A DNA stretch of 64,000 nt. It comes from Streptomyces stelliscabiei. GTDB lineage: Bacteria > Actinomycetota > Actinomycetes > Streptomycetales > Streptomycetaceae. Shown one piece after another: positions 28,051-36,069 of the stretch; the stretch's first letter is position 1, and each line of letters begins with the position of its first letter. Made by a program: the position numbers and the translations under genes. The stretch lies in assembly GCF_014873495.1 (NCBI RefSeq), contig NZ_JADBGF010000001.1:868001-932000 (forward strand), in the 5' to 3' direction. Below the pieces are notes generated by a model. The model was not told the DNA's origin. It saw only the letters and a list, made by a program, of their open reading frames with translations, and made no database searches.

Positions 28051-29100
28051 ATGCCTTCATCTGTCATGCCCACATCCAAAAACGGTGATGGCCGGGACGG
28101 TTCCCGGACGTCCACCGCGGCCTCCACGGCCGTCTCCGCCGTCGGTCTGCGCAAGTCCTACGGTGACAAGACCGTCCTCGACGGTATCGATCTGCGTATC
28201 CCGACCGGGTCCGTGTTCGCCCTGCTGGGGCAGAACGGTGCCGGCAAGACCACCGCCGTCAAGATCCTCTCGACCCTCGTCCCCTCCGACGGCGGCCGGG
28301 CCCAGGTCGCCGGCCACGACCTCACCGCCGACCCCCAGGCCGTACGCGCGGCCATCGGTGTCACCGGGCAGTTCTCCGCCGTCGACGGCCTGATCACCGG
28401 CGAGGAGAACATGCTCCTCATGGCCGACCTGCACCACCTGACCAAAGCCGAAGGACGACGCGTCGCGGCCGAACTCCTGGACCGCTTCGACCTCACCGAC
28501 GCCGCGAAGAAACCCGCCTCCACCTACTCCGGCGGCATGAGACGCCGCCTCGACATCGCCATGACCCTCGTCGGCGACCCCCGCATCATCTTCCTCGACG
28601 AACCCACCACCGGCCTGGACCCCCGCTCCCGCCACACCATGTGGCAGATCATCCGCGAACTGGTCACCACCGGCGTCACCGTCCTGCTCACCACCCAGTA
28701 CCTCGAAGAAGCCGACCAGCTCGCCGACCGCATCGCCGTCCTGCACAACGGCCACATCGCCGCCGAAGGAACCCCCGAACAGCTCAAACGCCTCGTCCCC
28801 GGCGGACACGTACGCCTGCGCTTCACCGACCCCACCGCCTACCGCACCGCCGCCACCGCACAGCCCCACGCCACCCGCGACGACGACGCCCTCGCCCTGC
28901 ACCTGCCCAGCGACGGCACCCAGCGCGAACTGCGCGCCATCCTCGACCAGCTGCACACCGCCGGCATCGAGGCCGACGAACTCACCGTCCACACCCCCGA
29001 CCTCGACGACGTCTTCTTCGCCCTCACCGCCGACACCACCCTCCCCACCCAGACCGCGCAGGCCACCGAGGCCACCCAGACCAAGGAGACCGTCCGATGA
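28051..29100 (+). CDS. DrrA-type ABC exporter ATP-binding protein
   Basis: A 349-residue ATPase of the daunorubicin-resistance class. Walker A is LLGQNGAGKTT, the signature is TYSGGMRRRLDIAMTLVG, Walker B is IIFLDEPTTGLD, and the H-loop is replaced by Q (VLLTTQYLEEAD), as is normal in DrrA homologues. The C-terminal ~110 residues include LTVHTPDLDDVFFALT, the DrrA C-terminal regulatory motif. The ATG has GGGAGGGC upstream. The stop overlaps the permease start. It probably drives export of a hydrophobic compound or antibiotic. Confidence 0.93.
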   Translation: MPSSVMPTSKNGDGRDGSRTSTAASTAVSAVGLRKSYGDKTVLDGIDLRIPTGSVFALLGQNGAGKTTAVKILSTLVPSDGGRAQVAGHDLTADPQAVRAAIGVTGQFSAVDGLITGEENMLLMADLHHLTKAEGRRVAAELLDRFDLTDAAKKPASTYSGGMRRRLDIAMTLVGDPRIIFLDEPTTGLDPRSRHTMWQIIRELVTTGVTVLLTTQYLEEADQLADRIAVLHNGHIAAEGTPEQLKRLVPGGHVRLRFTDPTAYRTAATAQPHATRDDDALALHLPSDGTQRELRAILDQLHTAGIEADELTVHTPDLDDVFFALTADTTLPTQTAQATEATQTKETVR

Positions 29101-29882
29101 GTTCCCTCGCCCTCGCCGTCCGCGACTCCTCCACGATGCTGCGCCGCAACCTCCTGCACGCGCGCCGCTACCCGTCGCTCACCCTGAACCTGCTGCTCAC
29201 GCCGATCATGCTGCTCCTGCTCTTCGTCTACATCTTCGGCGACGTGATGAGCGCCGGCATCGGAGGCAGCGACCGCTCCGACTACATCGCCTACATCGTC
29301 CCGGGCGTCCTGCTGATGACCATCGGCAGCAGCACGATCGGCACCGCGGTGTCCGTGTCGATGGACATGAACGAGGGCATCATCGCCCGCTTCCGCACCA
29401 TGTCGATCCACCGCGGCTCCTTCCTCATCGGGCACGTCGTCGGCAGCGTGCTGCAGTCCCTCGCCAGCGTGGTCCTCGTGGGTGTGGTCGGCCTGGCCAT
29501 CGGCTTCAGGTCCACGGACGCGACGCCCCTGGAGTGGCTGGCGGCGTTCGGGCTGCTCGCGCTGTTCGCCGTGGCGCTCACCTGGATCGCGGTCGGCATG
29601 GGCCTGGTCAGCCCGAACGTCGAGGCGGCCAGCAACAACGCGCTGCCACTCATCTTCCTGCCGCTCATCTCCAGCACCTTCGTGCCGATCGACGCGATGC
29701 CGGGCTGGTTCCGGCCGATCGCCGAGTACCAGCCCTTCACCCCGGCCATCGAGACCGTACGCGGCCTGCTCCTCGGCACCGAGATCGGCCACAACGGCTG
29801 GCTCGCCCTCGCCTGGTGCCTGGGCCTCTCCGCACTCGGCTACTTCTGGTCGAAGTCGGTGTTCAACCGCGGCCCCAAGTAG
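29097..29882 (+). CDS. DrrB-type ABC-2 permease
   Basis: A 261-residue permease with about six transmembrane helices (e.g. LLLTPIMLLLLFVYIFG; AFGLLALFAVALTWIAVGMG) and the ABC-2 family motif NALPLIFLPLISSTFVPIDAMPGWFRPIAEYQP. It pairs with the ATPase encoded immediately upstream (ATGA overlap) to form an exporter. The substrate is unknown. Confidence 0.92.
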   Translation: MSSLALAVRDSSTMLRRNLLHARRYPSLTLNLLLTPIMLLLLFVYIFGDVMSAGIGGSDRSDYIAYIVPGVLLMTIGSSTIGTAVSVSMDMNEGIIARFRTMSIHRGSFLIGHVVGSVLQSLASVVLVGVVGLAIGFRSTDATPLEWLAAFGLLALFAVALTWIAVGMGLVSPNVEAASNNALPLIFLPLISSTFVPIDAMPGWFRPIAEYQPFTPAIETVRGLLLGTEIGHNGWLALAWCLGLSALGYFWSKSVFNRGPK

Positions 29883-30191
29883 CCGCCACGACCACGCCGA
29901 TCACCTCCCACAGCCCACCCCGCCCGAGGCGGCGTACACCGACACCACGTCGGAGTACGCCGCCTCGTGGCTGGTCCTGCCGGACAGCGAGGACGACGGA
30001 GCGCCGCCACATCGAACGACGGTGGATCTGGCTGGAAGGACCGCGGTCGTGAACCCTGGCCCTCGAGGGCCGCACGGCCCAGTCACGGCGCGCCTCGGCC
30101 GTGCGGGCGGGCGGGCCCCGGTGGAGGATCGGTGGGGTGGTGGCTTCGGTACGGTCGCCCGGCACACCCACGGCGTAAAGAGGCTGAACAC
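29883..30191. other. Intergenic region before the methyltransferase
   Basis: No convincing gene or hairpin is seen in these 309 bp. The frames present are biased shadows. It presumably carries the methyltransferase promoter. Confidence 0.35.
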
Positions 30192-31022
30192 ATGGACGAA
30201 CGCGCCACGGGCGACGGCCGCTACGGTGAAACCGTCTTCCGTCCGGAACAGACGGGTGAGGGTGAGCGGATCGACCTCGGCGCCCTCGCCTACGACGACA
30301 TCACCATGGCTCGGCTGCGGGCACTCGGGGCGGGACCCGGATGGCGCTGTCTCGACGTGGGTGCCGGTACGGGCACGGTCTCGCGCCGGCTGCTGGACGA
30401 GGCTGGAGTGACGAGCGTCCTGGCCGTGGACCGCGACGTACGCTTCCTGCGCACCCAGCCCGTGCCGGGGCTGGACGTGCTGGAGGCCGACATCACCGCA
30501 CCGGGCTTCGCCCCCGGCCGGTTCCGGCTCGTCCATGCGCGCTTCGTGCTCATGCACCTCGCCGAGCGCGACCGCCTGATCGCGGCCTTGGCCGAACTCC
30601 TCGCGCCCGGCGGTGTGCTGGTGCTCAGCGACGCGGTCGACCTGACCAGCGACCGGACGCCCGTGACGCCGTACACCACGGTCATGCGAGCGATGTGGCA
30701 GGGGCTGCGCGCCAGCATCGGCACCGATGTCTCCTGGGTCCCGTCCTACCCGCAGCTGCTGCGGGCGGCGGGCCTCACCTCCGTCGCGGCCGAGATCCAT
30801 GTGCCGCCCCTGTTGCCGGGCGGTCCCCTCAGCCGCTTCTGGGCGGACACATGGGAGCGGAGCCGGGACGCCATGCTCGCCACCGGCCTGGTCGACGACC
30901 GGGCCGTCGACGCGGCGGTCCGGTACCTGGGCTCGGACGAATGCGCCGCGTTGTCGGCCGGCATGCTCACCGTCTGGGGGTGGAGACCGGCGAAGGAGGT
31001 CTCGCGTCCGGCGACGACGTGA
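30192..31022 (+). CDS. Class I SAM-dependent methyltransferase
   Basis: A 276-residue cytosolic enzyme. Motif I is CLDVGAGTGTVSRRLL (~residues 53-68), followed by VLAVDRDVRFL (motif II) and FRLVHARFVLMHL (motif III). It transfers methyl from S-adenosylmethionine to a small molecule that cannot be identified. The ATG at 30192 has AAAGAGG upstream; the longer open frame before it lacks a site. It stands alone. Confidence 0.88.
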   Translation: MDERATGDGRYGETVFRPEQTGEGERIDLGALAYDDITMARLRALGAGPGWRCLDVGAGTGTVSRRLLDEAGVTSVLAVDRDVRFLRTQPVPGLDVLEADITAPGFAPGRFRLVHARFVLMHLAERDRLIAALAELLAPGGVLVLSDAVDLTSDRTPVTPYTTVMRAMWQGLRASIGTDVSWVPSYPQLLRAAGLTSVAAEIHVPPLLPGGPLSRFWADTWERSRDAMLATGLVDDRAVDAAVRYLGSDECAALSAGMLTVWGWRPAKEVSRPATT

Positions 31023-31166
31023 CCCACGCGCCTCGGCCACGTCGACGAAGGTCGCGCGGTCCGTCTCCTGACGTTGGCCGAAACTTGGCTGCCTGTCATG
31101 ACCACCACCTGTGATGATCATTGCTTGTCCGCGGCCACGGGGGTCGCGGATGAGAGGGGGACCGAC

Positions 31167-31628
31167 ATGCGAGTGGCACGAGCGGGCGCAGGGATAACAG
31201 CCGTCAGCACCGCCGTTTTCGGGCTGGGTCTGGCTACCGCGGGCCCCGCCGCAGCGGCGGAGGGCAACTGGCGTGCCTACGGCAACACGAATCCGATCAC
31301 GTCCAGCACCAGCACATGGCGTTGCGCCAGCACCGACAAGATCGCCGTCGACGTGTTCGCGCAAGCCTGTGCGATCAGATCGTCCGGCGGAACCGGTGTG
31401 CAGGGAGCTGTGATCGTGCGCAACGACCGATCCAGCCTCTACAACGTGTCGGCGCACATGGACCTGCGTACTTCCTCCGCCGGCCTGGGCAGTTGGAGGT
31501 GCGACTCGTCGGGGGTCGGGGCGAACTCCTGGTCGGTGTGTTTCGGAGAGACCGTCACCCAGAGCAGCCCGGTGAACTCGGCGGGGTTCGCCAACACCGC
31601 TTTCCTCGGCGTGTCACCGACTGTCTGA
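31167..31628 (+). CDS. Small secreted protein of unknown function
   Basis: A 153-residue precursor with an N-terminal signal peptide (~31 residues, Ala-rich, cleavage near AAAA-EG). The mature protein (~120 residues) is Ser/Thr/Asn-rich with four cysteines (RCAS, QACA, WRCDS, SVCFG) that could form two disulfides. I do not recognise the family. AGAGGGGG precedes the ATG. Extracellular action is inferred from the signal. Confidence 0.8.
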   Translation: MRVARAGAGITAVSTAVFGLGLATAGPAAAAEGNWRAYGNTNPITSSTSTWRCASTDKIAVDVFAQACAIRSSGGTGVQGAVIVRNDRSSLYNVSAHMDLRTSSAGLGSWRCDSSGVGANSWSVCFGETVTQSSPVNSAGFANTAFLGVSPTV

Positions 31629-31685
31629 ACCGGTTACCCAGGCCGGGGAACCGACCGTCGCGGCTCGCGGCAACCACGGATCGGG

Positions 31686-32357
31686 TCATCGCCCCGGCCG
31701 TCGGAAGTGGGCGTAGGGCGGATACGGCTTGAAGCAGACCAACACCTCCAGGGGGTGTCCGCCGCCGGGTGGCTGGACCAAGGCCGGGAGTGCCGTCATG
31801 AGTGTCGAGCGGCCCTTGGCGACACCCTTCTGCAGCGGGCCCCAGCCCGCCGCGTGGGCGAAGGACATGGCGGTTCCGGCGAAGACGTCCCGGCTGCCGA
31901 ACAGGAAGAACGTTCGGGCGTGGGTGGCGTGCCGCAACTCGTCACGGTTGTCGGTCCGTTCGTGGCGTTCGCGCCAGGCGGTGGAGTCCCGGTCGGTGCG
32001 TGCCTCGTCGGTGTGGACGGTCAGAGGGGTGCCGTCGGTCAGCTTGCGGCGCAGCTCGGGCCATGCGCTGGGGCGCAGCCCGAGTGTGTGATGGGCCAGG
32101 ACGAGGTCGACCAGCTCGCCCACACCCTCGTCGGGCGGCAGGCTGTCGCGCAGTGGTACGTGCACGATCGTGTGCCGGGAGTAGGCGGCGAAGGAGAACA
32201 GTCCCGCGAGTCGGTTCAGCCCGTCTTGGTCGCCGAGCAGCATGCCGATGGGCTCGGGAGCGCGCAGTGTGGTGTGGCGGAGGGGCTGTCCGGGTTGGAC
32301 GACACGGTGCCGGCGGGGCCCGGTCCGGGGCCTGAACTGGCGCAGCCTCAGCCGCAT
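31686..32357 (-). CDS. Conserved hypothetical protein
   Basis: A 223-residue soluble protein with no motif I recognise. The N-terminus is basic (RLRLRQFRPRTGPRRHR). The middle (GELVDLVLAHHTLGLRPSAWPELRRKL) and the end (LEVLVCFKPYPPYAHFRRPGR) look like a folded protein. A long frame on the opposite strand is Gly/Val-rich shadow. GAGG lies eight bases before the ATG. Confidence 0.7.
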   Translation of the reverse strand: MRLRLRQFRPRTGPRRHRVVQPGQPLRHTTLRAPEPIGMLLGDQDGLNRLAGLFSFAAYSRHTIVHVPLRDSLPPDEGVGELVDLVLAHHTLGLRPSAWPELRRKLTDGTPLTVHTDEARTDRDSTAWRERHERTDNRDELRHATHARTFFLFGSRDVFAGTAMSFAHAAGWGPLQKGVAKGRSTLMTALPALVQPPGGGHPLEVLVCFKPYPPYAHFRRPGR

Positions 32358-32414
32358 ATGGAGAACCTCATGGCCTCAGGATCGCGCTGTGCGCGTGACC
32401 TCGGCAACGGAGAT

Positions 32415-32876
32415 TCAGTCGGGCATGGCCTCCCTGACCCGCTTCGCCATCTCCTCGGGCGGGACGTCCTCCACGTGCGTGGCGACATGCCACCGGTGAC
32501 CGTAGGGGTCCTCGAACTGCCCGACCCGGTCGCCGTAGAACTCGTCCTTGACCGCGTTCACCTCGGTGGCTCCTCGGGCGAGGGCCTCGGCGAAGACCGC
32601 GTCCACGTCCTCGACGTACACATACAGGTGCACCGGTGTGCCGCCGAGTGACCTGGGTCCGCGGAACCCCAGCTCCGGGAACTCGTCCGCGACCATGACG
32701 ACCGAGTTGCCGATCTGCAGTTCGGCATGGTGGACCTTGCCGTCCGGTGACGCCATCCGCATGCGTTCCGTGGCACCCAGGACAGCTACGTAGAAGTCGA
32801 TCCCGGCCGCCGCGCCGTCGACACTGAGATACGGCGTGACGCGCGGGTCGTCCTCCGAGAAGGGCTTTGTGCTCAC
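32415..32876 (-). CDS. VOC-family (glyoxalase/PhnB-like) protein
   Basis: A 153-residue protein of the vicinal-oxygen-chelate fold. It shows RVTPYLSVDGAAAGIDFYVAVLGA and, near the end, GDRVGQFEDPYGHRWHVATHVEDV, the usual PhnB-like closing segment. Such proteins include glyoxalases, bleomycin-binding proteins and demethylmenaquinone-like enzymes; the substrate is unknown. The start is GTG at 32876, with GGAAGG nine bases upstream. Confidence 0.88.
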   Translation of the reverse strand: MSTKPFSEDDPRVTPYLSVDGAAAGIDFYVAVLGATERMRMASPDGKVHHAELQIGNSVVMVADEFPELGFRGPRSLGGTPVHLYVYVEDVDAVFAEALARGATEVNAVKDEFYGDRVGQFEDPYGHRWHVATHVEDVPPEEMAKRVREAMPD

Positions 32877-33282
32877 TGTCTGCCGCCTTCCGACAGGTGA
32901 TGTCCGTTGCTGTGTTCGGAACCGTTCATCGCCGGCGCACAGCCAGTCTCGCCACCCCGATGGTTGCCGGGACACGGCACAAGCCTGTCACTCATCACGG
33001 GACCACGCAGCCAGACGGTGGCTACGCCTGCCGCATGCCACTCATGCACGGCTATGACCTGCGACAACGCAAGGTGGTGCTCGCCTCACCCCTGACGTCC
33101 CGGGCCCCGCAGCGGACGTCGTGCGCGAGCATGTGCACTCGCCTGCCGGGACGGCTCACACACCTCGTTCTCGTCGGCGAGCACCCCCTCTTCGTAGGAA
33201 TCAACGCAGACAGCAGGGTTGTGGACTGGGAAGGGTGAGTAACATCCGCACACAGCACATTCATTTGTCGGGAAGGACTGCC
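32877..33282. other. Intergenic region between VOC gene and H1-like gene
   Basis: About 400 bp between divergent genes. Short frames on both strands lack ribosome sites and codon bias. The GC content drops locally. No repeat or RNA structure was recognised. Confidence 0.4.
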
Positions 33283-34062
33283 ATGACCGAAACACCTTCG
33301 GAGACGACTGATCTCAAGGCGCAGTACACCGCTCAGGTCGCCGCCGACCTCGAACGGAACACCAAGGAACAGGAGCGCCTCCACGGAGAGATCGACGCTC
33401 TGCAGGAGCAACTCCGCAATCTGCAGCACGACCACAGTGTGCTGGCGAACGTGCAGCAGGCACTCGGCTTCGTGACACCTGAGACCGCTCCCGCGGCCGA
33501 GGAGGTCCTCGCAGCCCCCGTTCCGCGGCAGAAGACCGCCCCCACCCCGTCGGCCACCAAGCGCACGCGGGCGAAGAGGGCCGAGAAGGTCGAGAAGGCC
33601 GCTCCCGCACCGAGTGCCAAGCAGGCGAAGAAGCCCGCCGCCGCGAAGACCGCGGCTCCCAAGACGGCCGCAACCAAGACGGCCGCCGCCAAGACCGCGG
33701 CTCCCAAGTCGGCGACTTCCAAGGCCGCCGCTTCCAAGTCGACGGCTTCCAAGGCCGCGGCTACCAAGTCCGCGGCCCCGAAGAAGGACCAGCCCACCCT
33801 CGTCGAGCTCATCCGCCGGCACCTCATCGAGCAGAGCGAACCGCGCTCCGCCGCCGAGGTCGCCGCCGCGCTCACCCAGGCCCACCCCGACCGCCGTATC
33901 CAGACCAATGTCGTCCGCACCACGCTGGAGGGACTCGTCGCCAAGAGCAACGCCCAGCGCAGCAGGCAGGGCTCGTCCGTCTACTACACCGCTCCCGACG
34001 CGCCGGAGCAGTCGGCCGCGCCCTCCCAGGCCGAAGCCGAACCCGCATCGGCGAACGCCTGA
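33283..34062 (+). CDS. Histone H1-like protein with coiled coil and winged-helix domain
   Basis: A 259-residue protein in three parts. Residues 1-70 form a coiled coil (DLERNTKEQERLHGEIDALQ). Residues ~85-170 are a Lys/Ala/Pro/Ser-rich tail with repeated (A/S)KTAAPK- and SKAA-like units, like histone H1. Residues ~172-235 form a winged-helix-like domain (TLVELIRRHLIEQSEPRSAA ... VVRTTLEGLVAKSNAQRS). It is probably a nucleoid-associated or DNA-bridging regulator. I recall close relatives in many Streptomyces genomes but no fixed gene name. Confidence 0.82.
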   Translation: MTETPSETTDLKAQYTAQVAADLERNTKEQERLHGEIDALQEQLRNLQHDHSVLANVQQALGFVTPETAPAAEEVLAAPVPRQKTAPTPSATKRTRAKRAEKVEKAAPAPSAKQAKKPAAAKTAAPKTAATKTAAAKTAAPKSATSKAAASKSTASKAAATKSAAPKKDQPTLVELIRRHLIEQSEPRSAAEVAAALTQAHPDRRIQTNVVRTTLEGLVAKSNAQRSRQGSSVYYTAPDAPEQSAAPSQAEAEPASANA

Positions 34063-34126
34063 GCCGACTGTTCAGGGGCCGGCGTCGTCGCCGTCGTCGA
34101 GGTGGTCCGGGTCGTCCGCCGATGTC

Positions 34127-34815
34127 CTAGTCGGTGGCCGTCTCGGCGAACTGGTTGGTGTCGAACAGCTGGTTGATGTGTCCGCCCAGTTCGGACCAGT
34201 GGCGTCCGGAGAGTTCGGCGGCGGAACGGGCGTTTCCGTCTGCACACGTCGATGAGTTCGTCGTGGTGTTCGATGGTGTTGCGGCCGCCGAGCAGGGTGG
34301 AGAACCTGCGGTGGAGGATGCGGTGGATCTGCGGGTGGAGCTGCTCGACGATCCTGCTGAGGACAGGGTTGTCCGCGGCCTCGACGGGGACGGCGTGGAA
34401 GCGGTCGTCGGCGTCGAGGGCGCCGCCGATGTCGTGGGCGGCGACTGCCCGTTCGAAGTCGCGGTTGGCCTCGCGCATGCGCCGGAAGTCGTGCTCGGTC
34501 ATGACCGGGACGGCTGTCTCGGTGGCGAGTCGGTCCAGGGAGCGCAGGACGGCGAGGGTCTTCTCCGCGTCGCGGCGGTTGAGGGTGGTGATGCGGGTGT
34601 AGACGCCGGGCTTGGCCTCCACCAGGCCGATGTCGGCGAGGCGGGCGAGCGCCTCGCGCACCGGGGTGCGGCTGAGGCCGAGGCACTCGGCGAGCTCACC
34701 GTCCCTGACCTTCTCGCCGGGGACGGGTTCACCGCGCACGATGGAGTCGCGCAGGCGAGGGAACACCTCGTCACTGAGGAGGCGACGGGAGACAGGGCGG
34801 TCGCTGCGGGCAGTC
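34127..34815 (-). pseudogene. GntR-family (FCD-type) regulator, frameshifted and N-terminally disturbed
   Basis: A GntR winged helix (LLSDEVFPRLRDSIVRGEPVPGEKV ... LGLSRTPVREALARLADIGLVE) and an FCD-type helical ligand domain are readable. At about 34240-34245 the frame breaks after HHDELIDVC. The expected continuation, DGNARSAAELSGRHWSEL ... ETATD and a stop at 34127-34129, is in another frame, as if GC had been lost from GCGC (a 2-bp deletion). The 5' end runs into an alpha-L-rhamnosidase remnant and no proper start is left. As it stands, translation would run on out of frame to 33984. Sequencing error is possible for the frameshift alone, but the 5' fusion supports a real pseudogene. Confidence 0.72.
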
Positions 34816-35095
34816 GGTGGGCACCCAGAGATAGTTGCCGCGCTGGCCTCAGCGGATGTTGCCCGCCAGTTTGTTGGCATCGGGATCGTTCGTCGTGACC
34901 GTGCCGATCTCGCGTACGGCGGAGGTGGCGACCCGGCCCGTCAGCCGGGTGACCGTGACGGGCTCCGACGCCGTGACGGACACGAAGCGGAAGCCGTAGA
35001 AGGTCAGGGAGTCCTGATGGGTCTCCCCCTGCGGGTCGCCCCGGAGGATGTACCTGCTGGTGGCCTAGGCGCTGCGGAGATTGGCCCGGTGGACG
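34801..35095 (-). pseudogene. Remnant of a GH78-type alpha-L-rhamnosidase (N-terminal side)
   Basis: One reading frame gives VHRANLRSA-stop-ATSRYILRGDPQGETHQDS ... YGFRFVSV ... DANKLAGNIR-stop-GQRGNYLWVPTDCPQR. The last phrase, with Trp in place of the stop, is a hallmark of GH78 rhamnosidases. The TGA at 34849-34851 thus replaces a TGG Trp codon, and the TAG at 35065-35067 interrupts further upstream. No start codon or catalytic core remains. It is clearly a decayed fragment; its left end fuses into the GntR remnant. Confidence 0.7.
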
Positions 35096-35304
35096 GAACC
35101 CTCGGGGCCGTCCACACCGACGCCACTCCCCCCGCCGGCCTGAAGCCGATCTGGAAGTACCCTGACGCCCATGTCGGCGGCTTCCCCCGCTGCATGGCGG
35201 ACCGGGCCGCCGTCGAGCGCTGGAAGCAGACCTTCGCCCTGTACTTCGGCGAGGTGCGGGGCGAGCCGACGCCGGGTTGGCTCGGGCTCCACCCAGGGAC
35301 GTAG
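35095..35304 (+). pseudogene. C-terminal fragment of an unidentified protein
   Basis: The plus-strand frame reads GLKPIWKYPDAHVGGFPRC and then MADRAAVERWKQTFALYFGE, ending LGLHPGT-stop. Its composition is protein-like, unlike the Arg/Gly shadows around it. There is no start codon with a ribosome site, and sequence further upstream in the frame is antisense to the rhamnosidase remnant. It is probably the tail of a lost gene. I cannot name the family. Confidence 0.4.
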
Positions 35305-35391
35305 CGACCGGGCCCGGCCGGGGGCCGTCCCCCTCGGTCACGGCAAGATCGGTACGGTGGCGGACGGGACCAGGAGAGGGGCGGAACCGCC

Positions 35392-35886
35392 GTGAGCGAG
35401 CAGGCAGGGATCAGTACGGCCAAGGAGGCCGCCGACCACGAACTCGTGCTCGCCTTCGGGCGGCTGCAGGGGGCGGCCAACCGGCTGGAGTACATCCTCG
35501 GGCGGTCGCTCGAAGTCGAGTGCGGGATCAGTCACCTGATGTTCGAGGTGCTGCTGATCCTCGGCCGGGCAGGTGAGCCGGGACTGCCGATGCGGGCCAT
35601 CGCCCAGGAGCAGGTCCTCACCACCGGCGGCGCCACCCGGCTGGTGGACCGCATGGAGGCGGCGGGGCTGGTGGCCCGGGCCGAGTCGCCCTCCGACCGG
35701 CGCGGCAAGCTGGTGCGGCTGACCACGCTGGGCGAGGAGACGACGGTACGCGCGGCCCAGGTCCATGTGGAGAACATCAAGCGGTACTTCGTCGCCCCGC
35801 TCCCGGAGGCGGACCGCGAGCGCTTCGCCGAGGATCTGCGGATCCTCAGCCACACGGCTCGGGACGTCCTGCCCCGGCTGCCCTGA
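35392..35886 (+). CDS. MarR-family transcriptional regulator
   Basis: A 164-residue winged-helix regulator. The DNA-binding core is LPMRAIAQEQVLTTGGATRLVDRMEAAGLVARAESPSDRRGKLVRLT, with the usual wing D-x-R-x-x-x-V. MarR proteins bind palindromes as dimers and respond to small ligands or oxidation. It begins at GTG 35392 after AGGAGAGGGGCGG. It precedes a DsbA-like gene by 183 bp, and a strong inverted repeat lies between them. This suggests it controls that gene, probably in response to redox or electrophile stress. Confidence 0.9.
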   Translation: MSEQAGISTAKEAADHELVLAFGRLQGAANRLEYILGRSLEVECGISHLMFEVLLILGRAGEPGLPMRAIAQEQVLTTGGATRLVDRMEAAGLVARAESPSDRRGKLVRLTTLGEETTVRAAQVHVENIKRYFVAPLPEADRERFAEDLRILSHTARDVLPRLP

Positions 35887-35993
35887 CCCGTACGCCGAAG
35901 CGGGCGGCCGAGGGCGGCGGCAAGAAGCCTCGCTGCCGACGTCCTGACGTCGGCCGGGGCCCTGTGACCTCCTTCACAGAACCCCGCCGAAAT

Positions 35994-36024
35994 ATCTGAC
36001 ACGTCAGTCACTGTTCTGTCAGAT
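35994..36024. promoter_or_regulatory. Inverted repeat, candidate MarR operator
   Basis: ATCTGAC at 35994-36000 and GTCAGAT at 36018-36024 are perfect inverted copies. A second GTCAG at 36003-36007 pairs with the first arm (CTGAC-AC-GTCAG). The element lies 46 bp upstream of the DsbA-like ATG and just after the marR gene, where an operator would be expected. Assignment to this MarR is inferred. Confidence 0.6.
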
Positions 36025-36069
36025 GATCGCCCGCACCGGGCGACCCGGTCACACGCTGTTGAGGTCACC

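Noticed and set aside
31707..32651. 314-residue plus-strand frame over the hypothetical protein and VOC gene
   Set aside because: Gly/Val/Asp-rich shadow. The minus strand has a clear VOC protein in the same interval.
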